Made by a program: the position numbers and the translations under genes. From the NCBI GenBank assembly GCA_020186115.1, contig WSYJ01000105.1, positions 1-64,000 of the forward strand: a stretch of DNA of 64,000 nucleotides, written 5' to 3'. Under the pieces are notes generated by a model, which ran no database searches, had not been told where the DNA came from, and saw only the letters and a program-made list of their open reading frames with translations. The stretch is from Histomonas meleagridis (lineage: Eukaryota > Parabasalia > Tritrichomonadida > Dientamoebidae). Every line of letters starts with the position of its first letter. The stretch's first letter is position 1. Shown piece after piece: positions 34,429 to 43,400 of this stretch.

Positions 34429-35680
34429 GAAGATGCCAAGGAGCTATGCGGTATTTCGAATAGTTTATTTGAAATTTTGAGTTGCCTTTTTCTAGGAAAA
34501 ATAACGCTTTCAATTTTGTGAATGGGTACAGTCGCCAAAAATAATCGTGCACAATTACAATTACACCAAATTTTTATATTAGGAGCGATCTAATAGTGTT
34601 TTTTTATTCGTTGTTTAGGTTAAATGTAAATAATATTAAAATTTCAACATTATTTCCTATTATTAAATAGATGCAATCTTCTAAAAAAGTTAACCATAGT
34701 TAAACCAACATAATTATTTTCTAGCATAGAGATTGTCATGCCGGTAATGCAATTGGAATGGTTATTACGACTCGCTTGAAATTAAAAACGTAAGGCACAC
34801 AAAAATAAACGTTTATTTTGGTTCTCTGAAAAAAATTGCAGCCACAATGAAGCTTCATACTCATTTTAAATATAATGATTTACTAACAACGCCAACATAA
34901 CTTTTTAAATATTATATACATCAAAATTTAAAATGAATCTTTATGTTGAAATTTTACCCTTGGATATAGCACTGTAATTTGTGTTCATATCTGGCTTCGA
35001 GGATTTGGTTTTAAGTCAAATGTGATTGCATCAGCTTTGTCACTTTCGATACATGAAGGATATGGTTTCAGTCAATCTCCCATCCCGACCGAAGAGAAAA
35101 ATATTGACTTTTGTCAAGGTCTTCAATGTACTCGATTTTCTGGTTTGCAAATTAGAAAGAAGTGATCAGATTTTGTCCTTTATCATACTATTTGCACATT
35201 TACATTCCTGCTGATGTGATGTGACGGTTCGAAAATTGAATAGAAAACGTTTTTTTGTTCACAGAAATCTATGTTAACATTCAATTTCCCCATCGGCTAG
35301 ACTAAGTATTGGAAGGACTGTATAACAATCTTTAAAAAAAAATACGAACATATTCTGATTGAAATTTCTTTGATTTTTTTAATTCACATTTTTGGTAATA
35401 TATATCAAAATATAATACCTAAGCACTAAACCTAAACGAATTCGTTAGTTTTTTCACTTTTGCATAAGTGTTCCACCGTCAGCATTGAAATTTGGGTTGG
35501 GTTTACCATTTGGCAAATTTGGTGCTGATCGCAATTGGAAATTCAATTTGATGGATTTTGATAGCCGGTTTTTGAATTGGATTAACGGTATTACGGTCAA
35601 ATTTTGTGAATTAAACGAAATGCTTTTCAACAGTGACAACGGTTGTACCGCACAATTGAAATAAAAGTAACATAATAACA
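34429..35680. other. Intergenic 1.25 kb with an ATG-less open stretch
   Basis: No confident gene. A plus-strand frame of about 68 codons at roughly 34,970-35,166 is open but lacks ATG (it contains NVIASALSLSIHEGYGFSQ) and could be a coding relic. A minus-strand frame at 35,454-35,680 (QLRSAPNLPNGKPNPNFNAD) also lacks an ATG start. The right part is the probable promoter of the COPI-associated gene. Confidence 0.4.
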
Positions 35681-36193
35681 ATGGTTGCCTGCAACTTTGC
35701 TTTTGTCATTCAAATCATATCAATCATAGCAAGTATTTTAGGTATTGTTTGCGGAATTTACAATATCTTCGATCATTTTACAGTTGGTGGACTTATCTTA
35801 AGTATATTTACAATCATATTCTGCTTAATGCTTATTTTAGTTGAAGTCCATATCTTCAAATTTTTCATGTATTTTGCATTCATCATCACCTTCTGGGGAA
35901 AGGGAATTATGTACTTATTTATGGGATTTTTCATATTTTCAAAAAGTTCAACATTTGCAATCGTTGTTGCAGTAATCTTCTGGTGCTTGTTCGTTCTTTG
36001 TGTTATTTCGTTCTTCTTTGCAAAAGGTTCATCAGCCCCTCTTCTCCAAAAAGGTGAACCACCATCATTTGACTTATCATCCGCAGATTTTTATGGAGGA
36101 GAAAGTGGTGGCAAAAAAGAATCCAAGAAATCAAAGAGTGGAGTCGAAGATAACAAGGATTCTGATTATTATAAAGAAGATCCAGAAAATTAA
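35681..36193 (+). CDS. COPI-associated (TVP15-like) four-helix membrane protein
   Basis: 170 residues from ATG 35,681. Four hydrophobic segments are visible: about residues 6-27, 35-55, 60-83 and 88-114. The order and the signature FIITFWGKGIMYLFMGFFIF fit the COPI_assoc/TVP15 family, in which a GRG/GKG-hydrophobic motif precedes the last helices. The cytosolic tail is polar, with many K, S, D and E. Family members sit in Golgi/COPI membranes; their exact role is unclear. Confidence 0.72.
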   Translation: MVACNFAFVIQIISIIASILGIVCGIYNIFDHFTVGGLILSIFTIIFCLMLILVEVHIFKFFMYFAFIITFWGKGIMYLFMGFFIFSKSSTFAIVVAVIFWCLFVLCVISFFFAKGSSAPLLQKGEPPSFDLSSADFYGGESGGKKESKKSKSGVEDNKDSDYYKEDPEN

Positions 36194-36589
36194 TCATCAA
36201 TAAAACCATTTTTCATCTTTCCTGAAGTATTGTTGAAAGTCTAAACCTTAGTGAATAACTACATTTAAGTCTTTTTGATTTTTTAAAAAATTGGATACAT
36301 CACTAGGTTTCCAAACTCTCTTTATATTTTTGACATTATTTATCGCTTAATTTTTTGTAATTATTTCTGAATTAATATATTTTTTGCAGGAAGGAAAATG
36401 ATTTGATTTACTTGATCAATTCATGGACTTGATATTTTCTATGAGATTTATCAAAATATTCCCTTAACGTGCTAATTTTTGACCGTTTAAAATCTGGTTG
36501 CAAGGCAAATAGATAAATCTATCGTTACATATTTTGTAAAATTTACAATTTGTAAATCTAAAAAAAAAAAAATTACAATTTTTTAATAA
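36194..36589. other. Intergenic between converging genes
   Basis: 3' region of the COPI-associated gene and of the coiled-coil gene. There is a poly-A run of 14 at about 36,560. No other feature seen. Confidence 0.5.
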
Positions 36590-37324
36590 TTATATATAAT
36601 TTAATTGCTTTTTGAGTCTAATATTTTCTTGTGTTTCTTCTTTAATTTTAACTTTTAATTCATTTAAATCTTTCTTTTTAGAATCAATAACCAAAAACAA
36701 ACCTTTTGCATGGTTTTGATCTTTGGATAACTTTTCATCTTCCTCTTTTTTAAGTAAATCATATTGCCTTTGAAGATTTTCAATTTCTTTTTGTAAATAT
36801 TTAATATCATTTTTCCTGCTTTGGATTAAAGATCTCAGTTTTTGTTCCTTTGTATTCACGCTTGATGTAGGTGAAAATGTGGTGCTTTCGTTTTCTTCTT
36901 TATTTAGCGTTGGTGGAGGAGAATTTAAAGTCATTTTAAAGACTTTTATTTGTGTTTGTAGATTTTCGTTTTGCTTTTGGAGAATGGAATGATAGGACAA
37001 GAACTGAAACATTGAAAAGAAAAGTTCTGGATGCACTTTGTTACTTTGAATTTCATCCTTTAAATCCGAAAATTCTCTTGGTAATAAAGATAATAAAATT
37101 TTCTGCTGGGTTTTCGAATCAGGCATTTCTTTGAAAGTAGTGTTGTTTTGTTTCTTTAAGATATTTAACATTTTGTTTTCTTTAATCTTTTTTGGCATTG
37201 AACTTATTAGAGTAGCTATTTCTTTTTCTTGCTTTGATTTCTCAAGTGAATATAAAAGGAAGTATCTGAGTTCTCTTTCTTTTTGATATCTATTTAAAAA
37301 GGCTTGAATTTTTGTGTTTTCCAT
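36590..37324 (-). CDS. Coiled-coil protein, unrecognised
   Basis: 244 residues from ATG at 37,324. Helical, charged sequence with two coiled-coil stretches (about 115-130 and 160-243), linked by a short S/T/P-rich segment (NSPPPTLNKEENESTTFSP). No enzyme motif, signal or membrane segment. It starts 4 bp from the divergent gene at 37,329, so the two must share regulatory DNA and may be co-expressed. Cytoskeletal or scaffold function is only a guess. Confidence 0.75.
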   Translation of the reverse strand: MENTKIQAFLNRYQKERELRYFLLYSLEKSKQEKEIATLISSMPKKIKENKMLNILKKQNNTTFKEMPDSKTQQKILLSLLPREFSDLKDEIQSNKVHPELFFSMFQFLSYHSILQKQNENLQTQIKVFKMTLNSPPPTLNKEENESTTFSPTSSVNTKEQKLRSLIQSRKNDIKYLQKEIENLQRQYDLLKKEEDEKLSKDQNHAKGLFLVIDSKKKDLNELKVKIKEETQENIRLKKQLNYI

Positions 37325-37328
37325 TTTT

Positions 37329-38417
37329 ATGTACGTTTACATTAATTTTTTTTTTTCTAAATTAAGTTTGCAAACAAAAAAACTTCCAGAATTTGCTATA
37401 GCCCTTAAGAACAGGGTTAATGAAAGAAATTCAAGTAAGAAAGTGTTTAATGGTGAAAACTGGAATCAATTGCCCTCAAATATATCACCTATCAAACCAC
37501 AATCATTTTTTCAAAAACAAGGTAATACATCACCTAAAGAATTACAATCCATGAATGAAATGTTTGATGAAAGTTCTCATATTTCTCAGATTGAACAAAA
37601 AAATGAAGAAATATCTGATTTAAGGTTCATTAAAAACCTTAAAGAAAGCATCAAAGGATTAAAAAAAGAAAACCTGATTTTAGAGACCCGAAGTGACTCT
37701 GAAATAACTCAATTAAGAATAAAATTGAAAGAACAAAAGGCAAAAAATGCAAATCTTAAACAAGAAATTGAAAACTCGCATAACAAAATCAAAGAACTTC
37801 AAGAGCTGCTTTCATCAAAAGAAAAAATAATTAAAAAAATGAAAGATGAAATTAATTATCTATTAGAAGATTATCAAAAAATTGTAGACACCATGAAAAT
37901 CCAATCAAAAAAATATTTACAGGCACAGTCAAAAGTTGCTGAGCTTGAAACAGAACTTCAAGAACAATACAAAAGAATTGTTGAATTAAGGAACGTATCT
38001 ACTTACTATCGTGCCAAGGCAGATGAAAACCTTCACATCAGAAAGCAAAATTCCAATTCTATAAACGAAAGTCATTCACCAAAAATTAATTACTTCCACA
38101 AAAATAATCAGCAAAAAGAAAACCCTAGAAAAAACGAAATACCATCTGCTATGAAAGATAACATTGTATTTGGACAAGTTCAAGCAATTCCAATGAATAA
38201 TATCAAAGCAATGAGTAATGATGAACTTACAGAAGAAATAGAAAATTTAACGTCAATTGCTGAGTCAAAAGAGTGGAAGTTAAGAAGAATTTATATAAGG
38301 AAAGGAAACATTTATCAAATAAATCAAGAAAAAGAAAAGCTTGAAGACGAAATTGATGAACTCACGAGAAAGATTTCAAAATTAAAACTTGAGTATAAGC
38401 AAAGAGGTCTTTCATAA
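37329..38417 (+). CDS. Coiled-coil protein, unrecognised
   Basis: 362 residues if ATG 37,329 is used. A long coiled coil covers about residues 85-220 (repeated LK, EI, KI heptads). A short linker follows (KNNQQKENPRKNE), then a second coil near the C-terminus (EKLEDEIDELTRKISKLKLE). The start is uncertain. GTACGT, which matches the trichomonad 5' splice consensus GTAYGT, overlaps this ATG, and CTAAATTAAG lies 33 bp downstream. The first 12 codons could therefore be intronic, with the true start elsewhere. The protein resembles its divergent neighbour only in general character. Confidence 0.75.
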   Translation: MYVYINFFFSKLSLQTKKLPEFAIALKNRVNERNSSKKVFNGENWNQLPSNISPIKPQSFFQKQGNTSPKELQSMNEMFDESSHISQIEQKNEEISDLRFIKNLKESIKGLKKENLILETRSDSEITQLRIKLKEQKAKNANLKQEIENSHNKIKELQELLSSKEKIIKKMKDEINYLLEDYQKIVDTMKIQSKKYLQAQSKVAELETELQEQYKRIVELRNVSTYYRAKADENLHIRKQNSNSINESHSPKINYFHKNNQQKENPRKNEIPSAMKDNIVFGQVQAIPMNNIKAMSNDELTEEIENLTSIAESKEWKLRRIYIRKGNIYQINQEKEKLEDEIDELTRKISKLKLEYKQRGLS

Positions 38418-38478
38418 AGTAATTTAGAGTATGTGTAAATAAAAGAAATATATTTTTACTAATTTTAGGTTTGATTTT

Positions 38479-38793
38479 TTATAAATGGGCATACTCATCT
38501 TTTGAACGCCTATTGCATATTCTAACAGCTACATCTATAATAATTGATGCACCAAGAATTGAAAATCCAATTGCATATCTAACAGAATCCTTTGCATCAC
38601 CACCAAGTTCTTCTATACAACGCTTTGTTCTTGTTGCTTCTTTGTTTTTACATTCGAATGTAGTATTTGTAGTATAGCAACTTGAATCATCTAAACAAAA
38701 GAAACACCCAGTATCTTCAAGGCAACGCAAGCAATTTGTTGTTCCTGTGATACAAGTAGCCTCAAGAATTGATGAAAGAATGTATAAGAACAT
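38479..38793 (-). CDS. Small PSI-like cysteine-rich membrane protein
   Basis: 104 residues from ATG 38,793 (an upstream GTG is unlikely). Signal peptide MFLYILSSILEA. Then eight cysteines in about 45 residues (CITGTTNCLRCLEDTGCFFC, followed by CYTTNTTFEC and CIEE), a spacing like PSI (plexin-semaphorin-integrin) domains. One transmembrane helix (YAIGFSILGASIIIDVAV) and a short basic tail follow. Predicted type I membrane protein on the surface or in the secretory pathway. Two adjacent palindromes lie about 50 bp upstream. Confidence 0.72.
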   Translation of the reverse strand: MFLYILSSILEATCITGTTNCLRCLEDTGCFFCLDDSSCYTTNTTFECKNKEATRTKRCIEELGGDAKDSVRYAIGFSILGASIIIDVAVRICNRRSKDEYAHL

Positions 38794-38843
38794 TTGTGCC
38801 ACTTTTTGATACTTTCATCGTTTTGCGTAAAGCTTTGAAAATT

Positions 38844-38871
38844 GGTCACTTAAGTGACCTACACGTGTAGG
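38844..38871. promoter_or_regulatory. Two overlapping perfect palindromes upstream of the PSI-like gene
   Basis: GGTCACTTAAGTGACC (38,844-38,859) and CCTACACGTGTAGG (38,858-38,871) share the CC. The second contains the E-box CACGTG. Position 51-78 bp upstream of the minus-strand ATG suggests binding of dimeric factors. Confidence 0.6.
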
Positions 38872-39086
38872 TTTCGGAAGCTTTGTCTTACCTAAATAAT
38901 TATATAATCTTAAGAAAGGAAAATTCTAAGTTTTAAGCGGAACCAATATTTTACTAATTTTCATTTTAAACAATTTTTTTGTTCTACCCATTTAAAATCT
39001 ACTACATATGAATCATTGTTGAAATCCTTAGTAAGTGGTAAAACCTAAAAAAGTTATTGTTGGATATTTTACTGAACTAGATATAT

Positions 39087-39921
39087 TTAAAGATGAGTAT
39101 TTGAATAATTTTCGAGTAATTCAACAATGGAATTGTAATTGCTTTGACGTGCTTTATTGAGTGCTGTTTGAAACATTTTAAATAATTACCAAATTTAGAA
39201 AAATTACATCAAATTTAAGATTTAAAATATAAAGATTTAAATTAAATATCTTTTATATTAATATCAATTCCTTTGACTTGAAGAAGAGTTTGGACAATTT
39301 CATAATTATTTTTTATTACTGCTTGAATTAATGCTGTTCGAAACAAATAAAATAATTTCCAATTAAATATATAAAATTGTATTTAGAATTATTAAACATT
39401 ATTATGAATAATAAAATATCAGTAGCATTAACATGAATATTTTCTTGTGAAATAAGTAATTTTACAATTTCTGAGTGACCATTCATTGATGCATAAACAA
39501 GTGGTGTCAAAAAATTTAAATATATTTTCCAAATTAAAATGATAAATTTCAAGCATCTAAACTAAACAATATTTAAAAATAAGAAATATTTTTTTTGTTT
39601 ATATTAATTCCTTTTAGATTTAATAACACTCTAACAATTTCAATATGACCATTTTTTGATGCACTCGAAATCGCCGTTTCAATTGATAAAATAAAATTTT
39701 ATATTATTTATAAAAATACGAAATAATTAAAATTAAGATAAAATCAAATAATTAAACATCAGGTAAGTTAATATCAATTTCTTTTCGTTCTAAAAGCATT
39801 TTAACTATTTCAATATTTCCATATCTAGATGCTAAAATAAGTGCTGTTTCAAATTATTTTCATAATTTCCATATAAAATTTTAAAATTTCAATTAATTTA
39901 TTTAAACTTTAATAATTAATA
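39087..39921 (-). repeat. Five ankyrin repeats on an exact 170-nt period, separated by AT-rich spacers (continuation of the ankyrin gene)
   Basis: The threonine codon that opens each ankyrin repeat lies at 39,847, 39,677, 39,507, 39,337 and 39,167, exactly 170 nt apart. The equivalent codon inside the upstream open frame is at 40,017, also 170 nt away. Each complete repeat is 30 codons without a stop: TALILASRYGNIEIVKMLLE, TAISSASKNGHIEIVRVLLN, TPLVYASMNGHSEIVKLLIS, TALIQAVIKNNYEIVQTLLQ, then the terminal TALNKARQSNYNSIVELLEN ending in a stop at 39,087. Spacers are 80 nt, start just after the D/N codon with RTTT, and often carry TTGGAAATTATTT about 20 nt before the next repeat. They contain stops and have no GTAYGT or ACTAAC-CAG signals. 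Confidence 0.85.
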
Positions 39922-40980
39922 TTAAATATTAATCATATTAATATCATTTGTATTTTTTTGAAGAAACTGTTTGACAAAGAATGAATTTCCATATTTTATT
40001 GCTGCTTTAAAAAGTTCTGAATCCCCTTTCATTCCTTCTTCTTGAAGAAAAGAAAAAATTTCAAAGTTATTAAAATTTAGACATGCAATTCCGAACACAG
40101 TTAAATCCCTAAGTTCTGAAGATTCATCATCATAAAAATAATGAAAAATATCATTTCGATGAAACTTAATTGCTGTTTCATATGTATCTTTAAATGATGA
40201 ATGATTTTGTTCACATAAATGTACGATTTCAATGTTTCCGCCAGCAACTGCATATTTGCCTGTGTTATCTACTTTTGCACCATTCATAAGTAAATATTTA
40301 AAACATTTAATTGAACCAAAAAATGCTGCGTAATCAATTAATGTAACACCTCTTTGATTAACAAAATCACATCTTTCATAAAGTGATGGTTCGATTCTTT
40401 GATTAAAATCGAAATTATTTTGTGATGATATTTCTTGAAGTTTTTCTACTTCATCATTTCGAATTATTTTTGCAATTGCATTTGGATTATGTCCTTCTTT
40501 AATGAATTGTTTGTGTAAATTCCAATCATCTTTTGAAAGTTCTTCGATATTTGATATAAAGTGGCTGGAAAAAGGTAAAGAAGAATTATAATTTTTTTCA
40601 TTTCTTTGGTAATGCTCAAAATATAATGTTTTTTTGTTTTTAATAATATTCATATCAATCAATTGTTTTTGAATCATTTTTTCAAGGATATAATATGATT
40701 CTTGTGAATCAATTTCTAGAATATATTTTAGAAAAATTTCCATGATCGAAAAAATTGTGATTTTTTCTTCTTGTTTTTGAACTTCATTTAAATAATCAAA
40801 ATATATTTCCATATTATTTCCCTTGGATAAGAATGCAGAGTATATTAATTTACAAATCATTAAATGAAAAGTATATGGGAGATCTGGATCAAATAAATCA
40901 TAGGCTAGCTTCGCTAATTCTTTAAAATTTGTTTCGCTTATAGTAAATACGAGTTTTTCCAAAGTTTTTAAACAATTCAT
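39922..40980 (-). CDS. DUF3447-type ankyrin repeat protein, uninterrupted 5' part
   Basis: 352 residues from ATG 40,980 to the first stop at 39,922. The N-terminal helical half (to about residue 165) and WNLHKQFIKEGHNPNAIAKI match the arrangement of trichomonad DUF3447 ankyrin proteins. Ankyrin repeats follow (GVTLIDYAAFFGSIKCFKYL, YAVAGGNIEIVHLCEQ, AIKFHRNDIF, ACLNFNNFEIFSFLQ, AAIKYGNSFFVKQFLQ). The frame stops shortly after the repeat boundary, but further repeats follow downstream at fixed spacing, so the real protein is probably longer. Upstream of the ATG are AAAACGGTTTTTC (Myb-type) and TCATATCA (Inr-like). Such proteins mediate protein binding; the partner is unknown. Confidence 0.85.
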   Translation of the reverse strand: MNCLKTLEKLVFTISETNFKELAKLAYDLFDPDLPYTFHLMICKLIYSAFLSKGNNMEIYFDYLNEVQKQEEKITIFSIMEIFLKYILEIDSQESYYILEKMIQKQLIDMNIIKNKKTLYFEHYQRNEKNYNSSLPFSSHFISNIEELSKDDWNLHKQFIKEGHNPNAIAKIIRNDEVEKLQEISSQNNFDFNQRIEPSLYERCDFVNQRGVTLIDYAAFFGSIKCFKYLLMNGAKVDNTGKYAVAGGNIEIVHLCEQNHSSFKDTYETAIKFHRNDIFHYFYDDESSELRDLTVFGIACLNFNNFEIFSFLQEEGMKGDSELFKAAIKYGNSFFVKQFLQKNTNDINMINI

Positions 40981-41530
40981 TTTTGTGATATGAAAAACCG
41001 TTTTAATTTGCTTCTGAATATGTTAAATTTAACATAATATCAACCGTAGAATAATTCATAATTTTTTTATTGATATTGATACAAAAATGTCAATAAAAAA
41101 TTAAGTAAGTCATAAACGAAGATAACTTTTCATATATATTATTTTTTCGAATTTAATTTCATCATTATAATTTTTTATAAAAATAATTTTAGCTATAAAA
41201 TTTTTTATTAAAAAAATATTTGGTGTGGGGAAAAGTGCATTTGCCCCTTATTTTTTTTATCTTAAAACAAAAGACTCAATTTTTGATAGACATGAAATAC
41301 ATAGGAGATGATGGATGAATAAATTTTTAACTTATAAATTAATTCATTGACTGTAGTTATAGATATTAATAGAACATCTAATAATAAAAATAATTTAATA
41401 TTTCAAATTTATTCGAAAGATACACGTTCTACAAATATAATCGCATTAAGATGGGTATTTTTGAGAATCCTTTAAAGGATTTTACATAAAAGACATGAAA
41501 AACGAAAAATTAGAAAAATAAAAACATTTT
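40981..41530. other. Intergenic, AT-rich, with a solo mariner-like terminal repeat
   Basis: No gene seen. At about 41,221-41,260, GGTGTGGGGAAAAGTGCATT followed by a T-rich tract resembles the mariner TIR at 19,439 (GAGGTATGGAAAAAGTGCGT followed by T-rich). It may be a solo TIR or MITE remnant. Confidence 0.45.
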
Positions 41531-43078
41531 TTATTCATTACTTATTTGCATAAATTTTGGTTCATAATCTATGAAAGCCTTTTCATCTTTTATTTTTTCG
41601 AAGATAATATTTTTTGTTCTTAAACTTGACAGCTTCTTTGGCATTTTCCTTGCCACGTCTATGATTACATTTATATCAATGTGATCATAAAATTCATGAT
41701 CATTGGAGAAATCGAATACACCTCCTCCATTTTTAATCATTAGAGGAACATAAAACAACAAAATGATAGCAGCAGTAAAGAACAAGAAAAACTTTTTATC
41801 AGGATTTGCTGCTAAAGATGAATCGAAAAATCGTTTTACGATTTCGCTTTTGTTAAAACATTTCTTGAAAAATGCTTTTAATTCATCATGCATAGTTTCT
41901 GGATCAATAATTTTCTTTAACCCAATAAATTTAGTTGTTCCAGGATGAACATTTTCGATGATCATTCTTACTCGTTCTGAAAAAAATTTATAATTTTCTT
42001 TTAAGTTGATAAGAAATAGCGAATCTTTTTCCGATAATTTCATAAAGAAAAAAAGCATAAATGATGAAGCCTCTTTAAGATCGAGTTTCTTTCCATCTTT
42101 TGTCGTAACTTCATTGGTTTCTTTGTCAATGGGAAAGATAAAGAATACATCTAAAAGAAAAAGAAGTATTTTGAAGTATTCACTGTGATTCCATATGTCT
42201 CTATCAATAAGTAAATAAATTCCAATAATATTCATTACAAAATCTAAACGATCTTTATCAATGTTAAACTCAGATTTAATATTTTCGTGTATTCCTTTAA
42301 GTGTTTTGAGATAAATTTCTTTTTGTCTTGAAATTAATAAATTTTGTAAATTTTGAAATTTGTCATACTTTTCAAGATTATTAAGATCAATGACTGCTCT
42401 TTCTTCAAGCGTTGAATCAATTGGATAAAGTGATACTAGAAATGGCCATATAATATATCTTGAATTATCATCTAAGCCCCTCTTAAAACACCACTTAACA
42501 ACATCATTACCATTTTGAAGACGTCCACTTTCATCAAAGTGAATATCTGAAAGTAAAATTGGTGGAAGGCTTTGTTTGATTCCAAGAGAATTGAGAACTC
42601 GCCAATAGTTTGTCATTGACACGAAACGATACGAATGGATGCAGTTTTTAGGAAATGTTAATGAGGAAGAAGACGAATTATTTGAAGAAGTAATACCAAT
42701 TGATTCATTTTTATTGATGTAAAAAGCTTGATTTTCATGAACAAGGTAAGAGAATAATTGTGTTACAGCTAGGTTTCCAAACATATTAAATTTTATTTTT
42801 GGAAATATTGTATAATCCTTGAATAAAATGTTGATGATCGTAGATTTGGGATTGCTTGAAATAATTTCAATTACCTCAACTTGGTGTAGCAAGATGGTGA
42901 AAGAATAATTTCCTGGGTATAAATCTGATGTATTTGCATTAACAATATTTGGCGTCCACAACAAATAATATAATGAATGATCATGAATCATTAACAATGT
43001 TCCAATAGCGAATTCTCCAGGTGTCATTTCAATTTCGACATTAGTCCAAAATGAATAAATGTCACCAGAGAATTCCAT
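41531..43078 (-). CDS. TBC-domain protein with degenerate catalytic residues
   Basis: 515 residues from ATG 43,078. An N-terminal region (1-170) precedes a TBC domain of the Gyp7/TBC1D15 kind. HFDESGRLQNGNDVVKWCFK followed by RGLDD--RYIIWPFLVSLYP and DSTLEERAV matches the family opening. The C-terminal part (FFLFFTAAIILLFYVPLMI, then FYDHIDINVIIDVARKM) matches its last helices. TBC proteins are GAPs for Rab GTPases and use an arginine finger (IxxDxxR) and a glutamine finger (YxQ). Here the first motif reads FNIDKDRLDF and the YxQGM region reads IWNHSEYFKI, so both fingers appear lost. It is probably a pseudo-GAP that binds a Rab or scaffolds. The hydrophobic stretch near residue 440 is a buried TBC helix, not necessarily a membrane segment. 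Confidence 0.75.
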   Translation of the reverse strand: MEFSGDIYSFWTNVEIEMTPGEFAIGTLLMIHDHSLYYLLWTPNIVNANTSDLYPGNYSFTILLHQVEVIEIISSNPKSTIINILFKDYTIFPKIKFNMFGNLAVTQLFSYLVHENQAFYINKNESIGITSSNNSSSSSLTFPKNCIHSYRFVSMTNYWRVLNSLGIKQSLPPILLSDIHFDESGRLQNGNDVVKWCFKRGLDDNSRYIIWPFLVSLYPIDSTLEERAVIDLNNLEKYDKFQNLQNLLISRQKEIYLKTLKGIHENIKSEFNIDKDRLDFVMNIIGIYLLIDRDIWNHSEYFKILLFLLDVFFIFPIDKETNEVTTKDGKKLDLKEASSFMLFFFMKLSEKDSLFLINLKENYKFFSERVRMIIENVHPGTTKFIGLKKIIDPETMHDELKAFFKKCFNKSEIVKRFFDSSLAANPDKKFFLFFTAAIILLFYVPLMIKNGGGVFDFSNDHEFYDHIDINVIIDVARKMPKKLSSLRTKNIIFEKIKDEKAFIDYEPKFMQISNE

Positions 43079-43316
43079 AAATTGGATGATCGTTTTTTTT
43101 ACTATCGTAGAAGTTATAAAAAAGTGTACAAATCCAAAAACGCCTAATTGAGAATGAACGTTAAATAATATTCTTAACTTTACTTTGTCATTTTTGTGAG
43201 ATTAATTGATTGGAACCATCCGATGTGTAGCGCTTTTTGAATAAAAAACGATACTACATTTTTTCAGTAATTAACCGCATTATTTTCAATGTTCAAGATC
43301 TCCAACTTGGATGAGT

Positions 43317-43334
43317 CATGTCACCAGTGACATG
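43317..43334. promoter_or_regulatory. Perfect palindrome upstream of the MATE gene
   Basis: CATGTCACCAGTGACATG, with 8-bp arms and a 2-bp centre, lies 67-84 bp before the MATE ATG. Related words GGTCATGTAACATT (43,349-43,362) and GACCATGTCACATT (43,387-43,400) follow. The GTCAC..GTGAC core recurs in the palindrome at 38,844. Confidence 0.55.
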
Positions 43335-43393
43335 ATGCTCTCAATGAATGGTCATGTAACATTCGTTTCTTTCAAAGCTGCTGAATGACCATG

Positions 43394-43400
43394 TCACATT
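43394..43400 (+). promoter_or_regulatory. Inr-like element TCACATT abutting the MATE start codon
   Basis: It matches the trichomonad initiator TCA(+1)YWYT and touches the ATG at 43,401. An extremely short 5' UTR is typical of trichomonad mRNAs. Confidence 0.6.

Noticed and set aside
35454..35681. 75-codon minus-strand frame divergent from the COPI-associated gene
   Set aside because: No ATG start in frame; probably chance, though composition is not extreme.
39751..39852. Canonical trichomonad introns between the ankyrin repeats
   Set aside because: GTAYGT and ACTAACACAYAG are absent from all five spacers and their ends do not show a consistent GT...AG pair, so they cannot be called standard introns.
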